Shown: positions 52,807 through 61,182 of the stretch, piece by piece
Layout of the letters: every line of letters starts with the position of its first letter
How positions within the stretch are numbered: the stretch's first letter is position 1
Assembly: GCF_014205335.1 (NCBI RefSeq)
Contig: NZ_JACHNH010000001.1
Coordinates: forward strand, 62,001-126,000
Source of the DNA: Amorphoplanes digitatis
Lineage (GTDB): Bacteria; Actinomycetota; Actinomycetes; Mycobacteriales; Micromonosporaceae
Direction: 5' to 3'
Length of the DNA stretch: 64,000 nucleotides
Notes under the pieces: model-generated
Databases searched by the model: none
What the model was told of the DNA's origin: nothing
What the model saw: the letters and a program-made list of their open reading frames with translations, nothing else
Program-made: the position numbers and the translations under genes

Positions 52807-54585
52807 ATGGCCGCCGACCCCAATCGCGAACCTCCGGGCCGCGCGTTCGTTTCCCGCCTGCGGCGCAACGCCGACGGCCGGCCGCACTTCGTGATCTGCG
52901 GCGCGGACTCGCTCGTCTACACGGTCGCCGAGGAGCTGGCGAACGCCGGGCACCGGATCCGGCTCACCCTGGTCGTACCCAGCACGCTGCGCGGCGACGT
53001 TCCCGATCTGGCCAACCTGCGCGGCGTGCGGATCATCCGCGCCGACCGGCTCGACGAGCGCACGTTCCGCTCCGCGGGGCTGGCCGGCGCGGCCGCCCTG
53101 GGCCTGGTGATGCCCGACGACGTGGTGAACCTGCACGCTGCGCTCTGCGCGCAGGCCGTCGAGCCGGACCTGCGGCTGGTCATCAGGATGTTCAACACCG
53201 GCCTCGGATACGGCGTCCGCCGGCTCTTCGCCGACTGCGCGGTCCTCTCCGACGCGGCGATGGCCGCACCGGCGTTCGTGGCGGCCTCGCTGGGCGAGGT
53301 GACGCCGACCCACCTCCGCGTCGCCGGCCGCACCCTGTACGTGGCACGCCGCGGCGAGGTGAGCCCGGACCGGCTGGTCTGCGCGCTGACCGCCGCGGAC
53401 GGCGCCGGGCGCATCGACGTCCTGCCCGCGGATCCGCCGCCGGCGGCGCAACAGCCGACGGATCTGGTGCTGGCCGAGGCGTCCGGGCGGTCCGCCGCGC
53501 CGGTGGTCGACGCGCAGCGCCGGATCCGGGCCCGCCGTCGCCGCCGGCCGGTGCGGGTCGTCGGCCGGGCGCTGCGGGCCGCGCTGAGCCGCAAGCTGGG
53601 CGTAGCCGTGCTGGTCACCCTGATCATCACGGTGGTATCGGGTGCGGTGCTGGTGCACGCCGACCCGGTCGACGGGTTCTGGCAGTCGATCTACGTGACG
53701 CTGCTGACCGTCGTCGGATCGTCCGATGTGGAGGTTCAGCGTAACGAGGTCGCGCAGGCCGCCCAGCTGGTGTTGACCATCGCGGGGCTCGCGCTGCTGC
53801 CGCTGGTCACCGCCGCGGTGGTCGAGGGCATGGTGAACGCCCGGCTCGAGCTCAACAGCGGCCGGGTCGCCGCACAGTACGAGGACCACGTCGTTGTCGT
53901 CGGACTCGGCAGCGTCGGCACCCGGGTGCTGCGCCAGCTCAACGACCTGGGCGTCGACGTGGTGGCGATCGACCGCCGGGCCGACGCCCGCGGCTCGAAG
54001 GCCGCACAGCAGCTGGGCGTGCCGTTCATCGTCGGCGACGCGGCGCGGGAGGAGACGCTGCGCGCGGCCTCGATCGCGACGAGCAGGGCGCTGGTGGTCG
54101 TCTCCACCGACGACGTCACCAACCTCCAGGCCGCGCTGAACGCCCGCGCGGTCCGCCCGGATCTGCGCGTCGTGCTGCGGCTCTTCGACGACGACTTCGC
54201 CCAGCGGGTGCAGACGGCCTTCAACATCGACATCTCGCGCAGCGTGTCCCGGCTGGCGGCGCCGACCTTCGCGGCGGCGATGCTGGAGCGCGAGGTGCTC
54301 GCCACCATCCCGGTCGACCGGCACGCGCTGCTGGTCGCCGCGGTGCGGGTCTTCGCCGGTTCCCCGCTCGACGGGCTGACGCTGAGCCAGGCCGACCGGC
54401 CGCTGAGCGCCCGCGTGATCGGCCTGTCGGCGGCCGGCTCGGAGTGGGTGGACTGGGCGCCGGACCACCGGCGGGTGCTGGCGGCGGGCGACCGCATCAT
54501 GATCGTGGCTCGTCGCGCCGGCCTGCGCGCCCTGGTGGAGCAGGCCAGCCCGCCGCCCGGCCTGGCGGAGGAGCCGGGTGCCTAG
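52807..54585 (+). CDS. Two-RCK membrane protein, ion-channel-like with a degenerate filter
   Basis: A 592-residue protein. The order is RCK/TrkA-N domain 1 (about 20-165, FVICGADSLVYTVAEELANAG), a basic linker, TM1 (about 258-280), a P-loop-like segment (FWQSIYVTLLTVVGSSD), TM2 (about 315-340), RCK domain 2 with intact GLGSVGTR NAD-binding motif (about 360-500), and a TrkA-C-like end. Potassium channels have TVGYGD at the filter; here it reads TVVGSSD. The N-terminal RCK before the pore is unusual. Start: ATG 52807 (CACGAT seven bases upstream) or 52798. Function could be altered ion selectivity or a non-conducting sensor. Confidence 0.8.
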   Translation: MAADPNREPPGRAFVSRLRRNADGRPHFVICGADSLVYTVAEELANAGHRIRLTLVVPSTLRGDVPDLANLRGVRIIRADRLDERTFRSAGLAGAAALGLVMPDDVVNLHAALCAQAVEPDLRLVIRMFNTGLGYGVRRLFADCAVLSDAAMAAPAFVAASLGEVTPTHLRVAGRTLYVARRGEVSPDRLVCALTAADGAGRIDVLPADPPPAAQQPTDLVLAEASGRSAAPVVDAQRRIRARRRRRPVRVVGRALRAALSRKLGVAVLVTLIITVVSGAVLVHADPVDGFWQSIYVTLLTVVGSSDVEVQRNEVAQAAQLVLTIAGLALLPLVTAAVVEGMVNARLELNSGRVAAQYEDHVVVVGLGSVGTRVLRQLNDLGVDVVAIDRRADARGSKAAQQLGVPFIVGDAAREETLRAASIATSRALVVVSTDDVTNLQAALNARAVRPDLRVVLRLFDDDFAQRVQTAFNIDISRSVSRLAAPTFAAAMLEREVLATIPVDRHALLVAAVRVFAGSPLDGLTLSQADRPLSARVIGLSAAGSEWVDWAPDHRRVLAAGDRIMIVARRAGLRALVEQASPPPGLAEEPGA

Positions 54586-55787
54586 AGCGCGCTGACCTCG
54601 AGGCCGAGTACGGCCTGCTCGTCCGGCTTGTGTGCCAGCACGTCGGTCAGGTACGACTGGACCGCGGGTGCCATGCCGACGTCTCGGCCGGACTGCTCGG
54701 ACAGCAGCCACTTGTGCTGGATGATCTGCGAGAAGATCTCCTGCGGCTCGAGCTTGCGGCGCAGGTGCGTCGGCACCGCCCGGACCACCGGCTCGAAGAC
54801 CTCGGTGAGCCAGCGGTGTGCCGCCTGCTGCTCGTCGGTCAGGTCCGACTCGGCGCGGTAGGTGTCCAGGTCGTTGAGCAGCTGCCGGGCCTGGTTCTCC
54901 TCGGCGTCCAGGCCGGTGAGGCGCAGCAGCCGGCGGGTGTGGTAGCCGGCGTCGACCACCTTCGGCCGGACCCGGTAGCCGCCGTCCACGGTGGACATCG
55001 CGACCTCGGCGACGTCGAAGCCCAGGTCGTTGAGGCGCCGGATGCGCCCCTCGATGTCGTGCCGGGCGTCGCGGGCGATCTCCTGCTCGTACGTCACCTC
55101 GTGCCACAGCCGCTCGTAGCGGGCCACGATGTCGTCGACCACCGCCTCCGGGTCGATCGCCTCGTGCAGCAGGCCCGCGGCCTCCAGGTCCAGGCACTCG
55201 CCGAAGATGTTCAGCCGCAGGATCTCGATGTCCTCGCTGCGCTGGCCCTCGGAGAGCCGGGGGTGCAGGTTGCCCGTCTCCGCGTCGACCAGGTAGGCCG
55301 CGAACGCGCCCGCGTCGCGGCGGAACAGCGTGTTGGACAGCGAGCAGTCGCCCCACGAGAAGCCGGTCAGGTGCATGCGGACGATCAGCGCGGCGAGCGC
55401 GTCGAGCAGCCTGTTCATCGTCTCGGGCCGCAGCGTGTGCGAGAAGAGCGCCCGGTACGGCAGCGAGAACTGGAGGTGCCGGGTGATCAGCACCGTCTCG
55501 AGGGGCTCGCCCGCGTCGTCCACCCGGTCGGTGACGACGGCGATGGCCTCGACGGCCGGGAAGTCGATCCGTTCGAGGGCGCGCAGCAGGTCGTACTCCC
55601 GTTCGGCGATCCGCTCGCGGGTCTCCTTGAGCGCGTAGACCGTCTCGTTGAGTTTGACGAACCTGACGATGTGCCGCGAGATGCCCTGCGGGAGCGCGAC
55701 CAGGTGCGACGCGGGCCACTCCTCGAGCGGCACGCTCCACGGCAGGTCCAGCAGAGCCGGGTCGACGAGGGCGGACGTGATTCGCAC
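54582..55787 (-). CDS. DUF4032 protein with a kinase-like N-terminal half
   Basis: A 401-residue cytoplasmic protein. The first half has the layout of a small-molecule/LPS kinase: a Lys in VYALKETRERIAEREYDLL, a catalytic-loop-like FSWGDCSLSNTLFRRD (Asp...Asn), and a metal-binding LVDAETGN. The second half (about 210-401) is a helical DUF4032 region ending with QIIQHKWLLSEQSGRDVG. The family is conserved in actinobacteria but uncharacterised. GTG 55787 was chosen because CACACT ends six bases before it and the family starts at once (ITSALVDPALLDLPW). Its stop overlaps that of the RCK gene on the other strand. Confidence 0.8.
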   Translation of the reverse strand: MRITSALVDPALLDLPWSVPLEEWPASHLVALPQGISRHIVRFVKLNETVYALKETRERIAEREYDLLRALERIDFPAVEAIAVVTDRVDDAGEPLETVLITRHLQFSLPYRALFSHTLRPETMNRLLDALAALIVRMHLTGFSWGDCSLSNTLFRRDAGAFAAYLVDAETGNLHPRLSEGQRSEDIEILRLNIFGECLDLEAAGLLHEAIDPEAVVDDIVARYERLWHEVTYEQEIARDARHDIEGRIRRLNDLGFDVAEVAMSTVDGGYRVRPKVVDAGYHTRRLLRLTGLDAEENQARQLLNDLDTYRAESDLTDEQQAAHRWLTEVFEPVVRAVPTHLRRKLEPQEIFSQIIQHKWLLSEQSGRDVGMAPAVQSYLTDVLAHKPDEQAVLGLEVSAL

Positions 55788-55882
55788 GAAGCCAGTGTGC
55801 ACGCTCCGGGCGGCGCGTCGCTGCCGCACGTGGTTCGTTACACAGAAGCGAGACAGCCGGATCAGAGTGGCGGGAGCGAATT

Positions 55883-57280
55883 TTGCGACGCGTGGTGAGC
55901 ATCGTCGTCGGGGCGGGTGCTGCCCTGGCATTGGCCGGCACGGCCAGTGCGGCGGCATGGAGGTTCTCGGCGGTGGACGGGGCTCGCCCGGTCGGTTCCT
56001 GGCAGGAGGCGGCGGGCCCGGTCGGCGACCCCGCCGCGGTGCGGCAGCCAGCGGCCGCGACCGGCGGGAACGGCCCGACTGGCGGGGCGCCCGTGCCCGG
56101 GCCGTCGTCCGCGAAGCCCGCGGCGAAGTCCCCGTCGCCCGCGCCGGGCGCGGCCGGCCCGGTGGTGCCCGAGTCCGCGGCCTCCGGGGGCGGCGACGGC
56201 CGGCAGAAGGTCGGCGAGCTGCTGCGGATCGACAAGCTGCTCGGCTACGGTGCGCCGAAGCGCGAGGTTCTGCACTACCCGTCCGCTTCGTACGTCAAGG
56301 TGCACTTCAGCCGCATGGCGATGCTGCCGGGCGACTATGTGACGGTCTCGGACCCGGAGGGCGAGGAGTCCTACCGCTACGACGCGCCGAAGCTGCTGGA
56401 GGGCGTCACGGACTCCGGCAGGTGGGCCATGTCGATCACCGGCGACACCGCGGTGGTCGAGATGCACCGCGCCGGCGGTGACCTGGTCGGCTCGCTGCTC
56501 GGCGGGCTCGGCGTGAACGTGGACCAGGTCGCCCGCGGCTACTCCCGCAAGGAGCAGGCCCGGATCCCGTCGGAGAGCCTCACCAGGCCGGGTCGGACCG
56601 GCGCGGAGGAGTCCGTCTGCGGCGCCGACACCAGCTCCGACGCGGTCTGCTACCGCTCCGCCGACCCGGTGGCGTACACCCGGTCGAAGTCGATCGCCCG
56701 GCTGCTGATCAACGGCACCGAGCTCTGCACCGGCTGGCGGGTCGGCACCAAGAACCGGATGCTGACGAACAACCACTGCTTCGACAACTCGGCCGCCGCG
56801 TACGAGACCGAGGTCTGGTTCAACTACCAGTGCGCGCAGTGCGGCGGCTACGACGTCTTCAAGCCGACAAAGGTCTGGGGTGACAAGGTGCTCGCCACCG
56901 AGCACGTCCTGGACTACACGCTCTTCACGGTGGGCAACTTCGCCGCGGTGGAGAAGTTCGGCTACCTCAACCTGGACACCGTCCCGCCGGCCCGGGGCCA
57001 GGAGCTCTACGTGCCGCAGCACCCGGCCGGCGAGCCGACCCGGATCGCCGGGCGCCGCGGCGAGCCGGCCGGCACCTGCGCGGTGGTCGACCCGACCTTC
57101 GACGGGTACGCGCAGAACTCCGACGTGTCCTACTACTGCGACACCGAGGGCGGATCGAGCGGCAGCCCGGTGCTCTCCCGCAAGACCAACAGGGTGGTCG
57201 CGCTGCACCACTTCGGCGGCTGCCCGAACTCGGGGGTCCGCGCCGACCTGCTCAACAGCAGGATCAAGTCGTATCTCTGA
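55883..57280 (+). CDS. Secreted trypsin-like serine protease (S1B-like)
   Basis: A 465-residue exported protease. A signal peptide (about 1-24, ending SAAAW) is followed by an 80-residue Ala/Pro/Gly linker, a propeptide-like domain (about 110-230) and a chymotrypsin-fold domain (about 240-465). The catalytic triad is His298 in TNNHCF, Asp344 in VLDYTLF and Ser426 in GGSSGSPV. The GGSSGSP form is that of glutamyl endopeptidases and lysyl endopeptidase-like enzymes rather than GDSGGP trypsins. Cys pairs near CGADTSSDAVC and QCAQCG suggest disulfides. The start is TTG 55883, chosen for the GGGAG ten bases upstream and a basic MRR start. Confidence 0.85.
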   Translation: MRRVVSIVVGAGAALALAGTASAAAWRFSAVDGARPVGSWQEAAGPVGDPAAVRQPAAATGGNGPTGGAPVPGPSSAKPAAKSPSPAPGAAGPVVPESAASGGGDGRQKVGELLRIDKLLGYGAPKREVLHYPSASYVKVHFSRMAMLPGDYVTVSDPEGEESYRYDAPKLLEGVTDSGRWAMSITGDTAVVEMHRAGGDLVGSLLGGLGVNVDQVARGYSRKEQARIPSESLTRPGRTGAEESVCGADTSSDAVCYRSADPVAYTRSKSIARLLINGTELCTGWRVGTKNRMLTNNHCFDNSAAAYETEVWFNYQCAQCGGYDVFKPTKVWGDKVLATEHVLDYTLFTVGNFAAVEKFGYLNLDTVPPARGQELYVPQHPAGEPTRIAGRRGEPAGTCAVVDPTFDGYAQNSDVSYYCDTEGGSSGSPVLSRKTNRVVALHHFGGCPNSGVRADLLNSRIKSYL

Positions 57281-57282
57281 CG

Positions 57283-57288
57283 TACCGT
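57283..57288 (+). promoter_or_regulatory. -10 element TACCGT for the PAP2 gene
   Basis: TACCGT ends seven bases before the ATG at 57296, close to the six-base leaderless spacing. It overlaps an upstream GTG and so favours the ATG. Confidence 0.45.
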
Positions 57289-57295
57289 GTGCGCC

Positions 57296-58072
57296 ATGCT
57301 CATGCCCGTACGGCCCCGGGGTTGGTGGTTCGACGCCGCCCTGCTCGCAGGCTTCGTCGCACTGACCGTGGCGCTCGCCCGCGGCCACCTGCTCGCGCTC
57401 GACGTGCAGGTGGCCGACTGGGTCGACGCCCACCGTCCGGCGCCGCTGTACTGGATGTCGCGGGTGCTCAACTACCTGGGCCAGGGCGGCCAGGTGCTGA
57501 TGTCGACCTCGATCCTGCTGGCCGGGCTGGTGGCCTGGCGGCGGCGATCGGTGCGGCCGGTGCTGGTGATCGTTGTCGCATTCCTGGTGACGTTCGTGAC
57601 GATCGGCCCGCTCAAGGTCTGGCTGGACCGCGCGGCACCGCACTTCGCCGGCCCGGACCGGGAGATCCTGTTCAATCCGGCCGCCGACGGCCCGGTGGCG
57701 ATGAGCTATCCGTCCGGGCACGTCGCCAACGCGCTGGCCTGGTACGCCGTCATCGCGGTGCTGCTCAGCGCGCTGCTGCGGTCGCTCGACCGGCCGCCGC
57801 TGTCGCCGCGCGCCAACGCGGCCCTGCGGGTGCTGCCCCCGGTGATCGTGTTCTTCACCACGACCTACCTGGCCTTCCACTGGATCACCGACTCGGTGGC
57901 CGGGCTGCTGCTCGGCCTGATCCTGGCCCGCGTGCTGACCCGGATTCCGTGGGACGCCATCCCGCTGCCGCGCCTGCCGAACGGCATCGACCGGCCCGCC
58001 GGGCTGGATGACCCGGTGGCCGCGGGTGTGCGGGCGGTCAGAGCCAGGCGCCTGCGCGCATCACGCGCCTGA
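57296..58072 (+). CDS. PAP2-superfamily membrane phosphatase
   Basis: A 258-residue membrane protein with about five to six helices. The three PAP2 motifs are KVWLDRAAPHF (KxxxxxxRP-like, with A-A-P replacing the RP), YPSGH, and FHWITDSVAG (the SRxxxHxxxD motif with a weak start). It would hydrolyse undecaprenyl, phosphatidate or related lipid phosphates on the outer face. The last 35 bases overlap the 3' end of nagA on the opposite strand, and the Arg-rich C-terminus (RAVRARRLRASRA) is encoded there. Confidence 0.85.
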   Translation: MLMPVRPRGWWFDAALLAGFVALTVALARGHLLALDVQVADWVDAHRPAPLYWMSRVLNYLGQGGQVLMSTSILLAGLVAWRRRSVRPVLVIVVAFLVTFVTIGPLKVWLDRAAPHFAGPDREILFNPAADGPVAMSYPSGHVANALAWYAVIAVLLSALLRSLDRPPLSPRANAALRVLPPVIVFFTTTYLAFHWITDSVAGLLLGLILARVLTRIPWDAIPLPRLPNGIDRPAGLDDPVAAGVRAVRARRLRASRA

Positions 58073-59138
58073 CCGTCAGGTCCGGGCCGAGCACGACCAG
58101 GTCCGCGCGGAGGCCGGCCTCCAGCGCGCCGACCTGATCGGCCAGGCCAAGGGCGCGGGCCGGCGTCGTCGAGGCCATCGCGGACGCCGTCGCCAGGTCG
58201 AGGCCGGCGCAGACCGCCCGCCGGAACGCCTCGTCCATGGTCAGCGTGCTGCCCGCGATCGAGCCGTCCCGGACCAGCCGGGCCACCCGGTCGGCCACCG
58301 CGACGGCCTGGCCGCCCAGTTCATACTCGCCGTCGGGCATGCCGGCCGCGTCCATCGCGTCCGTGATCAGCGCCGCGCGGTCCGGACCGGCCGCCTGTGC
58401 CGCAAGACGCAGCATCCCGTCGTGCAGGTGGATGCCGTCGGCGACCAGCTCGCAGACGATCGAGGGGGAGTTCAGCAGCGCGACGACCGGGCCCGGCTCG
58501 CGATGGTGGGCCGGGCGCATGCCGTTGAAGAGGTGGGTGCCGACGGTCGCGCCCGCCGCCACCCCGGCCAGGGTCTGCTCGTACGTCGCGTCGGTGTGCC
58601 CCAGCGCCGCGACCACCCCGCTGCCGGCCAGGAACTCGACGGCGGCCAGGGCGCCGGGCAGCTCCGGGGCGATCGTGACCATCCGGATCGCGCCGTCGCC
58701 GAGCTTGACCAGGGCGGTCAGCTCATCCAGCGAGGGCTCGCGCAGGTACGCCGGGTTCTGCGCACCGCAGCGGGCGTGCGACAGGTACGGCCCCTCGAAG
58801 TGCAGCCCGGCGATCGCGCCGTCGGCGACCAGCGGCAGGTACGCCGCCGTCGCGTCGCGCATCAGCTCGTACGGGGAGCTGACCAGGCTGGCGAGCATCG
58901 TCGTGGTGCCGTGCCGCAGGTGGAAGGCGGCCGCGGCGCGTGCGGCGGCCGGGTCGCCCAGCGTGAAGGTGTGCCCGCCGCCACCGTGGCAGTGCAGGTC
59001 CACGAAGCCCGGGACGATGATGTCGTCGCCCGCGTCGTCCCGCGCGGAGACGGACAGGATCGTCGGCCCGTCCACCTCGACGTACCCGGGCACGACGGCG
59101 CCGGGCCGGACGACGCGGCCGCTGATCTTCTCCGTCAA
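58038..59138 (-). CDS. nagA: N-acetylglucosamine-6-phosphate deacetylase
   Basis: Amidohydrolase that removes acetate from GlcNAc-6-P. It has 366 residues. Visible features are the metal-site DLHCHGG, GLHFEGPYL with the metal Glu, GHTDATYEQ, THLFNGMRP, DGIHLHDG, and the catalytic Asp in ITDAMDAAG. The TTG start overlaps the ROK kinase stop (TTGA) and has GGGAG seven bases upstream; no ATG or GTG fits as well. It is the last gene of the SIS-ROK-nagA operon. Confidence 0.93.
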   Translation of the reverse strand: MTEKISGRVVRPGAVVPGYVEVDGPTILSVSARDDAGDDIIVPGFVDLHCHGGGGHTFTLGDPAAARAAAAFHLRHGTTTMLASLVSSPYELMRDATAAYLPLVADGAIAGLHFEGPYLSHARCGAQNPAYLREPSLDELTALVKLGDGAIRMVTIAPELPGALAAVEFLAGSGVVAALGHTDATYEQTLAGVAAGATVGTHLFNGMRPAHHREPGPVVALLNSPSIVCELVADGIHLHDGMLRLAAQAAGPDRAALITDAMDAAGMPDGEYELGGQAVAVADRVARLVRDGSIAGSTLTMDEAFRRAVCAGLDLATASAMASTTPARALGLADQVGALEAGLRADLVVLGPDLTVRRVMRAGAWL

Positions 59139-60061
59139 GAGGGTGCTCCCAGGCTGTCGAGCGCGAGCAGGGCCGCGCCGAGGCAGCCCGCGGTGTCGCC
59201 GAGCGCCGCCCGCACGATCCGCGGCATCCGGTGGAACGTGATCCGGGCGTCCAGCGCGACCCGCAGCGGCGCGAGCAGCGCCTCCCCGGCCTCGGCCAGC
59301 CCGCCGCCGAGCACCACGATCCCGGCGTCGTAGAGGGCCTGCGCGGTGAGCAGCCCGTCCGCGAACGCCTCGACCGCCTCGGTCCAGACGGAGTTCGCCA
59401 GCTCCTCGCCGGCGGCGGCGCGGGTGGCGACGTCGAACGCGGTGACCTCCGGTATGCCCGAGAGCTCCACGTAGCGCCGGCCGACCGCGGAGGCCGAAGC
59501 CACCGCCTCGAGGCAGCCGCGGGCGCCGCAGCCGCAGAGCGGCCCGCCCGGCCGGACGATGACATGCCCGACCTCGCCGGCCGCGCCGTGTGCGCCGCCG
59601 AACGCGGTGCCGTCGACGACGTGTGCGGCCGCGATGCCGGTGCCGATCGCGATGAACAGCACGTGCCGCTCGTCGCGGCCGGCGCCGAGGCGGGCCTCGG
59701 CCATCCCGCCGACGCGCACGTCGTGGCCGAGCGCCGCGGGCACGCCCAGCCGGGCGGAGACCAGGTCGCGCAGCGGCACGTCCCGGAAGCCGACGTTGCT
59801 GGACCAGACGGCGGTGCCGGTCTCCTCGTCCACCACGCCGGGCACCGCGACCCCGGCGGCGACCGGCCGCAGCCCGTCCGCGCGGGCCCGGTCGGCCAGG
59901 CCGGCGGCGATGTCGAGGATGTTCGCGGTGACCGCCTCGGGTCCCCGGGCGGCCAGCGTCGGGTGCCGCTCGGCGTGGTGCACCGCGCCGCCGGGCCGTA
60001 CCAGGGCGCACTTGATTCCGGTGCCGCCGACATCCAGCGCCACCACGACGTCGTCGCTCAC
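59135..60061 (-). CDS. ROK-family sugar kinase, probable N-acetylglucosamine or glucosamine kinase
   Basis: A 308-residue cytoplasmic kinase without an HTH domain. The ATP site starts with LDVGGTGIKCALV, the catalytic Asp lies in GHDVRVGGMAEA, and the zinc motif CGCGARGCLEA is complete. Later VVLGGGLAEAG closes the nucleotide site. Operon position between a SIS isomerase and nagA points to phosphorylation of GlcNAc or a related amino sugar. Glucokinase is the alternative. GTG start; ten bases separate it from the SIS gene. Confidence 0.88.
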   Translation of the reverse strand: MSDDVVVALDVGGTGIKCALVRPGGAVHHAERHPTLAARGPEAVTANILDIAAGLADRARADGLRPVAAGVAVPGVVDEETGTAVWSSNVGFRDVPLRDLVSARLGVPAALGHDVRVGGMAEARLGAGRDERHVLFIAIGTGIAAAHVVDGTAFGGAHGAAGEVGHVIVRPGGPLCGCGARGCLEAVASASAVGRRYVELSGIPEVTAFDVATRAAAGEELANSVWTEAVEAFADGLLTAQALYDAGIVVLGGGLAEAGEALLAPLRVALDARITFHRMPRIVRAALGDTAGCLGAALLALDSLGAPS

Positions 60062-60071
60062 TGTCGTGCGG

Positions 60072-60995
60072 TCACGGCAGGACGACCGAGCGGGTGAGGT
60101 TGCGGGGGTGGTCGGGGTCGAGGCCCTGGCTGGTGGCGAGCAGCACGGCGACGCGCTGCGCCACGACCAGGTCGGCCATCGGGTCGAGCGGTGCCCGGCC
60201 GCCGCGCCAGTTTCCGAGGGCGGCGTATCCGCCGTTGTAGCGGCTGTGCACGAACGCGGCGCCGGTCGCCTCGATGTCGTCGGCCAGGCCGGCCGGGATG
60301 TCGCCGAACGCCCAGACCACCCGGCCCGGACCGGCGATGGAGATCGGGCCGTGCCGGTAGTCCATCGCCGGGTACGCCTCGGCCCACCACATCGCGGCCT
60401 CGCGGCACTTGAGCGCCGCCTCCTCCGCGAGCCCGATGGTCCAGCCGCGGCCGAGGAAGGTGATCTGCTGCGCCAGCGCGGGGTGCACGGGCATCGGCAG
60501 CCGGACCGCGACCTCGGCGTCCGCGGCGATCGGGTCGATGTCGGTGCCGAGGTGGGCCCGGAGCAGGGCGAGCGCGCTGGTGGCGAAGCGGGTCTGCACC
60601 ACCGACAGCTCGTCGGCGAAGTCGAGGACGATCGCGTCCCGGGCGACCGCGGCGGCCGCCTCCGCGCCGTCGGCGGTGATCACCGTGGTCGGCGTCCGGC
60701 CGTCGAGGGCGTCGAGCAGGTCGATGACCTCGGTCGTGGTGCCGGAGCGGCTGATCGTGACGACCCGGTCGTAGTCGCGGCCCATCGGGAACTCGGACGC
60801 CTGGAACGCGTCGGTCTCGCCGAGGCCGGCCTGCTCGCGCAGGGTGGCGTAGGCCTTGGCCATGAACCAGGAGGTGCCGCAGCCGGCGACCGCCACCCGC
60901 TCACCCGCCGCGGGCAGGCCGGGCGAGCCGGCCAGCTTGGCCGCCTGAAGCCAGCAATCGGGCTGGCTGGCGATCTCCACCTTGACGTGACTCAT
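60072..60995 (-). CDS. SIS-domain sugar-phosphate isomerase/deaminase (AgaS/GlmS-like)
   Basis: A 307-residue protein made of two SIS domains as in the isomerase half of GlmS. The first has AVAGCGTSWFMAKAYATLRE and ISRSGTTTEVIDLL (phosphosugar-binding Ser/Thr). The second has FLGRGWTIGLAEEAALKCREA with the catalytic Glu-Lys neighbourhood. No glutaminase domain is present, so it cannot make GlcN-6-P from glutamine. In this operon it probably replaces NagB, turning GlcN-6-P into fructose-6-P and ammonia, as proposed for AgaS with galactosamine. It is the first gene of the operon, divergent from the DeoR regulator. Confidence 0.85.
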   Translation of the reverse strand: MSHVKVEIASQPDCWLQAAKLAGSPGLPAAGERVAVAGCGTSWFMAKAYATLREQAGLGETDAFQASEFPMGRDYDRVVTISRSGTTTEVIDLLDALDGRTPTTVITADGAEAAAAVARDAIVLDFADELSVVQTRFATSALALLRAHLGTDIDPIAADAEVAVRLPMPVHPALAQQITFLGRGWTIGLAEEAALKCREAAMWWAEAYPAMDYRHGPISIAGPGRVVWAFGDIPAGLADDIEATGAAFVHSRYNGGYAALGNWRGGRAPLDPMADLVVAQRVAVLLATSQGLDPDHPRNLTRSVVLP

Positions 60996-61125
60996 GGCAG
61001 TATTCCCTCAATCGCCTGCGCAGATGCGCTCGGTTCACCGCTATTTCGAGCGCTATTCTGCTTGGAAGCTCCGCGGGTTCGCAACCACCGTAGCGTGTTC
61101 GCGCAGGCACTCTCTTTGCTTCGCG

Positions 61126-61166
61126 ACGTTTCGCGCACTAATGTGCACACTCTTATCACGAAACGT
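61126..61166. promoter_or_regulatory. Operator-like inverted repeat upstream of the DeoR gene
   Basis: ACGTTTCG (61126-61133) and its exact complement CGAAACGT (61159-61166) flank a 25-base centre that itself contains GCAC-TAAT-GTGC (61135-61146). DeoR-family proteins bind repeated or inverted short sites of this kind. A TCTTAT/TATCAC -10-like patch is within the loop. Confidence 0.55.
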
Positions 61167-61182
61167 GCAGCAGGGAGCTCGG

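Noticed and set aside
52612-56235. A very long open frame on the minus strand (over 1,200 codons)
   Set aside because: It lies antisense to the RCK gene and out of frame with DUF4032, and reads as Arg/Gly/Pro/His-rich shadow sequence. High GC removes stop codons in such frames.
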